Below are positions 22,881-30,162 of a stretch of DNA of 64,000 nt, one piece after another; the stretch's first letter is position 1, and every line of letters begins with the position of its first letter. This stretch comes from Actinoplanes sp. NBRC 103695 (GTDB lineage: Bacteria; Actinomycetota; Actinomycetes; Mycobacteriales; Micromonosporaceae), in assembly GCF_030269485.1 (NCBI RefSeq), contig NZ_BSTL01000016.1:219458-283457 (forward strand), in the 5' to 3' direction. Made by a program: the position numbers and the translations under genes. The notes under the pieces are model-generated. The model had not been told where the DNA came from. It saw only the letters and a list, made by a program, of their open reading frames with translations, and did no database searches.

Positions 22881-24347
22881 GTGAGTTCGTCGCAGGTCCC
22901 GCCGGTCACCAGCATCGGCACTCCGCGTATCACCGCGGGCTTCGACGAGTACGGCCGGCTTGATCTGACCGCGCACCAGGAGGTGCACGGCGGATTCGCG
23001 CAGCTGTCCTCCGGCGAGCTGATCGGCCTCGCCGACCGCATCGAGTTGCGCGGCCGGGGCGGCGCGGGCTTCCCGTTCGCCCGCAAGGTCCGCGCCGTGC
23101 TCGACTCCTGCCGGCGTCAGGACCTGCCGCCGGTGATCGTCGTCAACGCCACCGAGGGCGAGCCACCCTCCTGGAAGGACAAGGCGATCCTCACCCGGGG
23201 ACCGCACCTGATCCTGGACGGCGCGGCCCTGGCCGCGGCTGCCCTGGACGCCGAGGAGATCGTCATCGGCATCGCCGACGACGGCATCGGCCAGGACTCG
23301 CTGGCCGCCGCGCTGGGCGAGCGCCGGATGCCGGTGCCCACCCGGATCGTCACCGTGCCGCACCGCTTCATCTCCGGCGAGGGCGGCGCGCTGGTCCGCG
23401 GCATCAACGGCGAGGCGCACATCCCGCCCGGCCGCAAGGTCCGCTCCAGCGACAACGGCGTGATGGGCCTGCCCACCCTGCTGTCCAACGCCGAGACCTA
23501 CTCCCAGCTGGCGATCGCCGCCCGGCTGGGCCCGTGGGAGTACAACGCGGTCGGCATTCCCGAGGAGCCCGGCACGGTCATGCTCACGGTCGGCGGATCG
23601 GCGAGCTCGCCGGCCGTCATCGAGGCGCCCACCGGCACGTCGCTGATGGACGTCCTGACCATGTGCGGCGCCGACATCGGCCCCGGCCTGCTGGTCGGCG
23701 GCTACCACGGCAAGTGGATCAGCGCCGAGGCCGCCGAGACGGTGACCATCTCCCGCAAGGGATTCGCCGCGGTCGGCGGCACGCTCGGCGCCGGCATGCT
23801 CATCCCGATCGGCTCCAGTACCTGCCCGCTCGGCGAGGTCGCGCAGGTGACGCAGTACCTGGCCGGCGAGTCCGCCGGGCAGTGCGGCCCGTGCCGCCTG
23901 GGCCTGCCGGACCTGGCCCGCGCGGTGACGCTGGTGTCGCTGGGCGGCAGCGCGCTGGAGAACGTCCGGGCCGCCGCCGGCGTGGTCAAGGGCCGCGGCG
24001 CGTGCAGCCACCCGGACGGCACGTCCCGGTTCGCGCTGTCCGCGCTGGAGGTCTTCGCCAAGGACGTCGAGGCGCACGCCAACGGCGAGGGCTGCGGCAA
24101 GCAGGTGCGCGGCGTTCTGCCGCTGCCGTACCAGGCGGAGCAGGGCGCGCGGAAGCTCGCCGTGGACTGGTCGCGCTGCGACGGGCACGGGCTCTGCTCG
24201 GCCGTCGCGCCGGAGATCATCCGGCTGGACGGCAACGGCTTCCCGGCGTTCCCGCAGACGCCGCTGCCGCCGTGGCTGGAGAACGGCGCGCGCAAGGCGG
24301 TCAACGTCTGCCCGGCCCTGGCGCTGCGGCTGGAGGGCGCCAAGTGA
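22881..24347 (+). CDS. NuoF-like NADH:acceptor flavoprotein fused to a ferredoxin
   Basis: 488 residues, GTG directly after the upstream stop. Residues 45-390 match the NuoF fold: RGRGGAGFPFARK (NADH/FMN glycine-rich loop), VVNATEGEPPSWKD, and the iron-sulfur region GESAGQCGPCRLG with a later cysteine in GRGACSHP. In canonical NuoF the motif is ESCGxCxPCR; here the first cysteine is alanine, leaving three of four cluster ligands. Residues about 425-488 form a small ferredoxin with CDGHGLC and NVCP, the three-Cys plus His pattern of actinobacterial [3Fe-4S] ferredoxins. There are no other complex I genes nearby. Probable role: pass electrons from NADH to the heme b protein encoded just upstream. 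Confidence 0.85.
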   Translation: MSSSQVPPVTSIGTPRITAGFDEYGRLDLTAHQEVHGGFAQLSSGELIGLADRIELRGRGGAGFPFARKVRAVLDSCRRQDLPPVIVVNATEGEPPSWKDKAILTRGPHLILDGAALAAAALDAEEIVIGIADDGIGQDSLAAALGERRMPVPTRIVTVPHRFISGEGGALVRGINGEAHIPPGRKVRSSDNGVMGLPTLLSNAETYSQLAIAARLGPWEYNAVGIPEEPGTVMLTVGGSASSPAVIEAPTGTSLMDVLTMCGADIGPGLLVGGYHGKWISAEAAETVTISRKGFAAVGGTLGAGMLIPIGSSTCPLGEVAQVTQYLAGESAGQCGPCRLGLPDLARAVTLVSLGGSALENVRAAAGVVKGRGACSHPDGTSRFALSALEVFAKDVEAHANGEGCGKQVRGVLPLPYQAEQGARKLAVDWSRCDGHGLCSAVAPEIIRLDGNGFPAFPQTPLPPWLENGARKAVNVCPALALRLEGAK

Positions 24348-24820
24348 TCCGCCGCCTGCTCGCGGTCTTTCTCACGATCGGCCTTCTCACCGGATGCGGT
24401 GAGAAGGCCCCCGCCGACAGCGGCGTCCTGAGCTTCACGGGGAAGACGATCGACGGGCAGGCCTTCGACGCGGCCACGCTCGCCGGCAAGCCGGCCCTGC
24501 TCTGGTTCTGGGCGCCCTGGTGCGCGACCTGCGCGGGTCAGGCCGGCTCGGTGCAGGAGGTCCAGGAGGTGTACGCCGGGAAGCTCGGCGTCCTCGGCAT
24601 CGCCGGCCTGGGCAGCAACGCCGAGATGCACGAGTTCGTCAGCGACCTGGAGATCCCGGACGTGCGCACGCTCGACGACGAGGCCGGCGAGGTGTGGCGC
24701 AAGTTCGGCATCACCCAGCAGAGCACGTACGTCCTGATCGACGCCGGTGGCACCGTCGTCACGAGCAGTTACCTGGACTCCGTCGACCTGCCCGCCAAGG
24801 TGAAGACCCTGGTGGGCTGA
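24344..24820 (+). CDS. TlpA/ResA-like thiol-disulfide lipoprotein
   Basis: GTG 24344 overlaps the NuoF stop by four bases (GTGA). 158 residues. A short signal with lipobox LLTGC places Cys18 as the lipidated residue, so the protein is tethered outside the membrane. The thioredoxin fold carries the active-site WCATC (Cys60, Cys63) after LLWFWAP and the cis-Pro loop region near QQSTYVLID (the residue before the strand is Thr rather than Pro, see findings). It should reduce disulfides or transfer electrons to an extracellular partner, recharged by the CcdA protein that follows one base later. Confidence 0.85.
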   Translation: MIRRLLAVFLTIGLLTGCGEKAPADSGVLSFTGKTIDGQAFDAATLAGKPALLWFWAPWCATCAGQAGSVQEVQEVYAGKLGVLGIAGLGSNAEMHEFVSDLEIPDVRTLDDEAGEVWRKFGITQQSTYVLIDAGGTVVTSSYLDSVDLPAKVKTLVG

Positions 24821-24821
24821 C

Positions 24822-25733
24822 ATGCTGGCGCTGGCGGTCACCGCCGGGATGCTGGGCGCGGTGAACCCCTGCGGGTTCGCGCTGCTGCCCGCGTACCTCT
24901 CGGTGATGGTCGCCGGCGATCGCCCCGGCGGATCCGTCGCGGCCGTCGGGCGCGCACTGCGCTGCGCCGTCCTGCTGACCCTGGGGTACGTGCTGGTGTT
25001 CGGCGCATTCGGCCTGGTGCTCACCCCGATCGAGGACCTCCTGCAACCCCGCCTGCCCTGGCTGACCGTGGTGCTCGGCATCGGCCTCGCGCTGGCCGGC
25101 GGCTGGTTGCTCGCCGGGCGTTCGCTGCCCCGGCTGGGCGGTGGGTTGCGCGCGCCGCGGCTGACCGGCTCGGCCTGGTCCACGGTGGCCTTCGGCATGG
25201 CGTACGCGTGCGCGTCCCTGGGATGCGCCTCGGGGCCGTTCCTGGCCATCGTCGTGGCCGGGACGCGAACCGGTTCATCCGTCGAGGGCCTGGGATTGTT
25301 CCTGGCCTACGGCGCCGGGATGAGCCTGGTCATCTCGGTGGCCGCGGTGGCGGTGGCGCTGGTCCGGGGCTCGGTCATCAGCCGGTTGCGCCGCGCGTCC
25401 GCCGTGGCGCCCCGCATCAGCGGCGCCGTCCTCGTCGTCACCGGCTGCTACGTCGCGTGGTACGGCGTCTACGAACTCCGGGTGGCCACCGACCGCCGCG
25501 CCGCCGGCACCGACCCGGTCGTGGCCGCGGCCGGCCGCATGCAGGAGGCGCTCGCGTCCTTCGTCGGCAGCGCCGGCGCCCTGTGGCTCCTCGCGGCCCT
25601 GACCGTCCTGGCCGCCGCCGCCCTGCTGGCCACCCGCCGCCGCGCCACCGGCCACGAGGCAGTGGTAGATCCTGGCGGTATCTCGCGCCCGGATGCCGCT
25701 CTGAGCCACCACTCTCCGGACGTCGCGAGCTAG
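24822..25733 (+). CDS. CcdA/DsbD-type transmembrane thiol electron carrier
   Basis: 303 residues, ATG one base after the TlpA stop. The first helix has the hallmark AVNPCGFALLPAYL (Cys17); the partner cysteine in helix 4 is in ACASLGCASGPF (Cys130 or Cys135). About six conserved helices are followed by one extra C-terminal helix (LWLLAALTVLAAAALLATRR) and a short tail. Proteins of this family move electrons from cytoplasmic thioredoxin through the membrane to extracytoplasmic thioredoxin-like proteins, here most likely the adjacent lipoprotein. Last gene of the operon; the 880-base repeat spacer follows. Confidence 0.88.
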   Translation: MLALAVTAGMLGAVNPCGFALLPAYLSVMVAGDRPGGSVAAVGRALRCAVLLTLGYVLVFGAFGLVLTPIEDLLQPRLPWLTVVLGIGLALAGGWLLAGRSLPRLGGGLRAPRLTGSAWSTVAFGMAYACASLGCASGPFLAIVVAGTRTGSSVEGLGLFLAYGAGMSLVISVAAVAVALVRGSVISRLRRASAVAPRISGAVLVVTGCYVAWYGVYELRVATDRRAAGTDPVVAAAGRMQEALASFVGSAGALWLLAALTVLAAAALLATRRRATGHEAVVDPGGISRPDAALSHHSPDVAS

Positions 25734-25830
25734 AAACTCTTCGCGGTGGAGGTCCGGCTCGCATTGCCGGGACCTTCGGTGCGTGCGCTTGCTGCCGCGT
25801 GCCTTCGCCTGTGGTGGGGTCGGGGCGGGT

Positions 25831-26503
25831 TGCCAGGCGCCCGGGGTGCCCGCTCACCGTCGCTGCCGCCGCTCACCGTCGCTGCCGCCGCTCACCGTCG
25901 CTGCTGCCGCTCACCGTCGCTGCTGCCGCTCCCGGTGGTGGCTGCCGCTCGCGGTGGTAGCTGGGCGCGTGGGTGGTAGCTGCCGCTCGGGGTGGTGGCT
26001 GGGCGCGTGGGTGGTAGCTGGGCGCGTGGGTGGTAGTTGAAGGCGGTGTCCCCGGGGCTGGATGACCCGCAACGATCGCTCTGGCCCACCACTCGCGCCG
26101 CCGGTGGTAGGACCGGGCGCTGTCCGAGGCCGCTGACCGCTCCTGGCTACCACGTGCGCGGATCGTGGTAGTCCAGGACGGTATTTCGGCCTGGATACCG
26201 CGCCGCCCCACCACTGCATGCTGGTCCTGCCACTCGCGCCCGCTCCTACCACTCGCGCCCGCTCCTACCACTCGCGCCCGCTCCTACCACCGACCGCGCC
26301 CGGCCACGGCCGTGAGCGGCGGCAATCAGGGTGAGCGGGCACCCCGGCGCCTGGCAGCCGCCTCGGCCCCGCATCCGGCGGAAGCGGCGGCAGCGCGGGT
26401 GAGCGGGCACCCCGGGCGCCTGGCAGCCGCCTCGGCCCCGCATCCGGCGGAAGCGGCGGCAGCGCGGGTGAGCGGGCACCCCGGGCGCCTGGCACACCCG
26501 ACA
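25831..26503. repeat. Large inverted array of 19-nt repeats in a convergent spacer
   Basis: The 878-base gap 25734-26611 holds no gene. Left half: tgccaggcgcccggg plus gtgcccgctcacc (25831-25858), four 19-nt units cgctcaccgtcgctgccgc (25851-25926), then five 19-nt units of the ggtggtagctgggcgcgtg type (25934-26028). Right half in opposite orientation: three 19-nt units cactcgcgcccgctcctac (26231-26287), then the end module gtgagcgggcacccc plus ggcgcctggca three times at 26331, 26399 and 26468 (period 68-69 nt). The end modules at 25831 and 26399 are reverse complements over 27 bases. The whole is an imperfect inverted repeat with a central region of about 190 bases containing further gtggtag/ctaccac elements. 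Confidence 0.8.
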
Positions 26504-26517
26504 GTAAGCCTGACCAG

Positions 26518-26547
26518 ACCTCGACCTCGACCTCGACCTCGACCTCG
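26518..26547. repeat. Hexanucleotide microsatellite
   Basis: Five perfect copies of acctcg. A similar hexamer run based on ttgatc occurs at 30085-30110 upstream of tex. Both lie in intergenic DNA. Confidence 0.85.
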
Positions 26548-26611
26548 AAAGGTGCCCAGACGCCGCGGATACCGTCCACGTCGGACTGCCACCGGACGAT
26601 CCCGGCTGGAC

Positions 26612-26953
26612 TCACGAGGTGGGGCTGCGGCCGACCTGGGCGCGCTGGGCGTACGCGAGAGCCTCTTTCGCCAGCTCGAGCCACGGGACGTCGGAGTCCG
26701 GCGCGAGCACGAACCACTCGCGCATCGGAGCGCCGCGGAGGTCGGTGAAGTGTTCGCCGTAGCCCCGCGTGACCAGCTCGTCGACCAGGTCGCGGGGCAG
26801 TTTCACCGCCAGGCCGCGCCCGGCCAGCATGGCGATCACGCGGCCCTCGTAGCGCAGCGCGGGGGAGTGGAAACGACGGCCACCCGCGGGCGGTGTGGCG
26901 CCCAGGCCCGCCATCGCGGCGATCAGCTCGTCGAACCGATCCTCCGGATCCAT
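26612..26953 (-). CDS. Small TfoX/MmcQ-like conserved protein
   Basis: 113 residues, ATG 26953. The pattern GGRRFHSPALRYEGRVIAML, then GLAVKLPRDLVDELV and PMREWFVL matches small actinobacterial proteins annotated as TfoX-N or YjbR/MmcQ-like, a compact alpha/beta fold that may bind DNA. No signal peptide. Function not established in this group. It converges on the repeat spacer. Bases 26954-27183 upstream contain no supported gene. Confidence 0.65.
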   Translation of the reverse strand: MDPEDRFDELIAAMAGLGATPPAGGRRFHSPALRYEGRVIAMLAGRGLAVKLPRDLVDELVTRGYGEHFTDLRGAPMREWFVLAPDSDVPWLELAKEALAYAQRAQVGRSPTS

Positions 26954-27183
26954 GCCGCAGATGTTATCGCGGCGGAGGCCTCCGGTGATCGTCAGAACGG
27001 CGTGTTCGGAGGGTCCGGCGCGTGCTGTCGAGTACTATGTCGACCCGCTCGCAGCAGGTCGGCCCGGCAGTTCGCTCCGGCCGCGCCCCGGCGACCGGCG
27101 CACGGTGGTGTCCCACGAAAAGGTGATGCTCGGTCACCTGATGTTCATCTCGCCGGGGCGGCTGCCGCGATTACCGTGATCGA

Positions 27184-27756
27184 ATGGACGCCCTTCTCGG
27201 TCCGGCGCGGCTGGTCCGCGCGGCTCGCGACGTCGCGCAGGTGCTGCTGGCCGACCTGCCGGAGCGGTGGCGGCACACCATCGGCGTGGCCCGCCGCGCC
27301 GAGCAGGTGCGCGGCACGGTCGGCCCGGCCGAGGGCGACGTGCTCGAGGCCGCCGCCTGGTTGCACGACATCGGGTACGCGGCCGCGCTGCACGACACCG
27401 GCTTCCACCCTCTCGACGGCGCGCGCCACCTGGCCGCGACGGGCTGGCCGGACCGCATCGCCGGGCTGGTCGGGCACCACTCCGGCGCGTTCTGCGTCGC
27501 CGAGGTGCGTGGCCTGGCCGGGGAGCTGGGCCGGTTCCCGCGGGAGGTGTCCGCGGTCAGTGACGCCCTGACCTACGCCGACCAGACGGTGGGGCCGAAC
27601 GGGCGCGGCATGACGTTCGCCCAGCGGGTGGCCGACATGCTCGACCGGCACGGCCCGACGTCACCGAACGCGCTGGCCCACCCGCGGCGGGCGCCCCTGC
27701 TCGGTGCGGCCGTGGAGCGGGTCGAGCGGCGGCTGGCGGTCGTGCTGACCGCGTGA
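27184..27756 (+). CDS. HD-domain phosphohydrolase
   Basis: 190 residues. The HD motif is AAAWLHDIGYA with a first histidine in RWRHTIGVARRAEQV and later HHSGAFC and SDALTYADQ, the metal-binding pattern H...HD...H...D. Proteins of this size hydrolyse phosphate esters of nucleotides or signalling molecules. No partner gene indicates a substrate. Its stop and that of the next gene are one base apart, convergent. Confidence 0.82.
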   Translation: MDALLGPARLVRAARDVAQVLLADLPERWRHTIGVARRAEQVRGTVGPAEGDVLEAAAWLHDIGYAAALHDTGFHPLDGARHLAATGWPDRIAGLVGHHSGAFCVAEVRGLAGELGRFPREVSAVSDALTYADQTVGPNGRGMTFAQRVADMLDRHGPTSPNALAHPRRAPLLGAAVERVERRLAVVLTA

Positions 27757-27757
27757 C

Positions 27758-28276
27758 CTACTCCGGCTGGTTGATCCACTCTGGTGTGAGCATGCCGAAG
27801 ACCAGGTCGTCGGTCCATTCGCCGTTGATCCAGGTGTGCTGCCGGCGCTTGCCCTCCAGGGTGAAGCCGAGCCGGGTGAGCAGGCGTTCCGACGCGGTGT
27901 TGCGGGCGTCGCACTCGGCCGAGACCTTGTGCAGGCCGCGGACCTGGAAGAGGTGGTCGAGCACGGCCGTCACGGCCTCGGTCGCGTAGCCCTGCCCCTG
28001 CGCCGGCCGGGCCAGGGTGAAGCCGATCTCGGCCTGCATCAGGTTCTCGTGCGTGTTGACGCCCACGTCGCCGATCAGGGTGCGGTCGGCGGTTCGCTCG
28101 ATCGCGTACTGGAACCAGCCCGCCTCGTCGGGGTCGCCCGCGGCCAGCGAGGCCGCGGCGTCCAGGAGCGTCCAGCTCTGGAAGCGGGCGACCTGCGGAT
28201 CGGAGCGGTACGCGATCAGCGCCGGGGAGTCGGACGGCCGGAACCGCCGCAGGACCAGGCGTGGCGTGGTGAGCAC
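27758..28276 (-). CDS. RimJ/RimL-type GNAT acetyltransferase
   Basis: 172 residues, GTG 28276. Opening LTTPRLVLRRFRPSDSPALI is diagnostic of the RimJ/RimL subfamily; RPAQGQGYATEAVTAVLDHL is the acetyl-CoA loop, and NTASERLLTRLGFTLEGKRR is the conserved C-terminal motif. It may acetylate protein N-termini or a small molecule. It starts four bases after the PP2C stop, so the two are one transcript. Confidence 0.88.
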   Translation of the reverse strand: MLTTPRLVLRRFRPSDSPALIAYRSDPQVARFQSWTLLDAAASLAAGDPDEAGWFQYAIERTADRTLIGDVGVNTHENLMQAEIGFTLARPAQGQGYATEAVTAVLDHLFQVRGLHKVSAECDARNTASERLLTRLGFTLEGKRRQHTWINGEWTDDLVFGMLTPEWINQPE

Positions 28277-28280
28277 GGGG

Positions 28281-29000
28281 TCAGGCCGCGGCGACGTCGG
28301 CGACGATCACGCTGACGTTGTCCGGGGCGCCCGCGTCCAGGGTGCACCGGACCAGCTGCTCGGCGCACGCCTTGCGGTCGGGCTGGGAGCGGAGCACCTC
28401 GGCGATCCGGGCATCCTCCACGTAATCGGTCAGACCGTCACTGCACAGCAGGAAACGGTCGGCGTCCTGGATCGGGATCATCCGGCCCGCCGGGCGGAAC
28501 GGGCCGCCCTGCACCGCCTGTGTCACCAGGGCCCGCTGCGGGTGCCGGCGGGCGTCGTCGGGGGACAGCACGCCCTGGTCGACGAGCGCCTGCACGTAGG
28601 TGTCGTCCCTGGTCAGCTGGTTCATCTCGCCGCCGCGCATCAGGTAGAGCCGGGAGTCGCCGACGTTCAGTGCGGCCACCCGGTCACCGGCCAGCAGCAT
28701 CGCCGTGACCGTGGTGCCCATGCCGTCGCGGGCGTCGTCGTCGGCCACCGCCTCCTGGATGCGGTGGTTCGCGGTCTCGACGGCGTCGATCACCTCCTGC
28801 AGCGGCTCGCCGCTGTCCGGGTGCTCGTCCACCACCGAGAGTGCCTTGACCAGGATGTCGCTGGCCAGCTCGCCGGCGGGCAAGCCGCCCATGCCGTCCG
28901 CGATCACGAGCAGTCGCCGGCCGACGAAGACCGCGTCCTCGTTGTTGTTCCGGACGAGCCCCTGATCGGAGGCGCCGACCGCGCGGATGACGAACGTCAT
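28281..29000 (-). CDS. PP2C-family serine/threonine phosphatase
   Basis: 239 residues, cytoplasmic, single domain. Metal-binding motifs: GLVRNNNEDAVF, VIADGMGGLPAGE, MGTTVTAMLL, LNVGDSRLYLMRGG, LCSDGLTDYV and DNVSVIVA with the expected aspartates. It removes phosphate from Ser/Thr residues and normally opposes PknB-type kinases, metal dependent on Mn2+. No kinase gene adjoins it here. ATG 29000 has AGGG eight bases upstream. Divergent from the LuxR-ATPase gene. Confidence 0.92.
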   Translation of the reverse strand: MTFVIRAVGASDQGLVRNNNEDAVFVGRRLLVIADGMGGLPAGELASDILVKALSVVDEHPDSGEPLQEVIDAVETANHRIQEAVADDDARDGMGTTVTAMLLAGDRVAALNVGDSRLYLMRGGEMNQLTRDDTYVQALVDQGVLSPDDARRHPQRALVTQAVQGGPFRPAGRMIPIQDADRFLLCSDGLTDYVEDARIAEVLRSQPDRKACAEQLVRCTLDAGAPDNVSVIVADVAAA

Positions 29001-29063
29001 GTCTCCAACCCTGCCAAACCCCGCCGTCCGCGTCTCTAGTACACGTTACGTAGGGTTGAGAGT

Positions 29064-29993
29064 GTGATGCCGGTGCCGATGGTAGGACGCGACGCCGCTC
29101 TGCGCGAACTCAGGGAGGCCTGGGCACGCGTCAAGCGCACCGGACGCCCCGTGCCCGCGGTCATCACCGGCCTCCCCGGCACCGGCAAGAGCACCCTCGC
29201 GGCGGCCGCCGCCCCGCCCGGCGCGATCACCGGCCGGGCCCGCCTGCACACCTCCGCGCCGTACGACTGGCTGGCCTCCGCGGTGACCGGCCACGACCTG
29301 AGCGGCCTCGATCTGCCCCGCGACGCGCTGCGCTGGCTGGCCCAGGACCCGGACATGCCGCGCGAGCGCTACACGCCGGACGCCCTGCTCCGGATCGCCG
29401 TGGACATGGTCCGCGCGCTGGTCGACGGCAAGCCGCGCGTCCTCGTGGTGGAGGACCTGCACGCCCTGGACCCCGCCAGCCTCAACCTGATCGCGGAGCT
29501 GGCCACCGCCGACCTTCCCGCGCTGCTCGTGGTCACCAGCCAGCCACCCGACGCCGCGGTCTCCCCGCTGCTGACCGCCCGCACCCTGGCCCGCCTCTCC
29601 GGCGCCCCCGGCGCGGTCCGCCATCACCTCAACGCCTTGGACACCACCCAGGTCCACAAGATCCTCACCCACGTGTACGCGGACAGCCCGCTGCCGTCCG
29701 ACTTGGTCGACACGGTCTGGCGCCGCACCGGGGGCAACCCGTACCGCCTGACCGAGCTGATCGCCGTCGAGGGCGCCGCCGGCCCGGCAGGACTGGCCGG
29801 CAACCCGTCGCCCGACCTGACCGCCCGCGAGCGCGAGGTCCTGGGCCTGCTCGTCGAGGGCATGTCCAACAAGCAGATCGCCCGCGCCCTGGGCATCTCG
29901 GTCCGCACGGTCACCGTCCACGTGTCCAACGTGCTCCGCAAGACCGGCGCCGCCTCCCGCACGGAGGCGGCCCTCAAGGCCGTCCGGGCCTGA
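29064..29993 (+). CDS. Short ATPase-LuxR transcriptional regulator
   Basis: 309 residues. The N-terminal P-loop GLPGTGKSTLA follows PMVGRDAALRELREAW; Walker B is VLVVEDLHALDP. The C-terminal LuxR HTH is at about 245-305 (LTAREREVLGLLVEGMSNKQ, IARALGISVRTVTVHVSNVL). Large LAL/MalT regulators have about 900 residues with a TPR-like sensor between these parts; here that sensor is essentially absent, giving a mini version. Two start codons overlap at 29064-29069 (GTG ATG). Target unknown; it may control itself and the divergent phosphatase operon. Confidence 0.82.
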   Translation: MMPVPMVGRDAALRELREAWARVKRTGRPVPAVITGLPGTGKSTLAAAAAPPGAITGRARLHTSAPYDWLASAVTGHDLSGLDLPRDALRWLAQDPDMPRERYTPDALLRIAVDMVRALVDGKPRVLVVEDLHALDPASLNLIAELATADLPALLVVTSQPPDAAVSPLLTARTLARLSGAPGAVRHHLNALDTTQVHKILTHVYADSPLPSDLVDTVWRRTGGNPYRLTELIAVEGAAGPAGLAGNPSPDLTAREREVLGLLVEGMSNKQIARALGISVRTVTVHVSNVLRKTGAASRTEAALKAVRA

Positions 29994-30008
29994 TCTTCTC
30001 AAGAGCGC

Positions 30009-30057
30009 GACCGCTCACGCACGTGGAGCGAAGCGACCCTCGGCGTGAGCAGCGGTC
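30009..30057 (+). terminator. Hairpin terminator after the LuxR-ATPase gene
   Basis: GCTCACGC (30013-30020) pairs perfectly with GCGTGAGC (30043-30050); GACCGCT (30009-30015) can alternatively pair with AGCGGTC (30051-30057). The stem starts 15 bases after the stop codon. No U-run follows. Confidence 0.6.
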
Positions 30058-30147
30058 AGCACCACCCACCCGCCTACGACCTGGTGATCTTGACCTTGAT
30101 CTTGATCTTCAAGGCGGGGCGGCGCGACAAGAAGACAGCGCCTGCGA

Positions 30148-30162
30148 CACAATCCCCCCGTG
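30148..30162 (+). promoter_or_regulatory. Putative leaderless promoter of tex
   Basis: CACAAT at 30148-30153 resembles a -10 box and ends six bases before GTG 30160. No Shine-Dalgarno precedes the GTG (the bases are CCCCCC). Transcription starting at or next to the GTG would give a leaderless mRNA, common in actinomycetes. A -35 box is not obvious. Confidence 0.4.

Noticed and set aside
21180..24188. A 1002-codon minus-strand frame opposite the redox operon
   Set aside because: The plus strand encodes heme, NuoF and ferredoxin motifs; the minus frame has none.
25831..26503. CRISPR array
   Set aside because: Units are directly adjacent with a 19-nt period, no unique spacers of constant length, and no cas genes nearby.
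26895..27179. 94-codon plus-strand frame before the HD-domain gene
   Set aside because: Overlaps the antisense of the TfoX-like gene start and shows no protein-like pattern or ribosome binding site.
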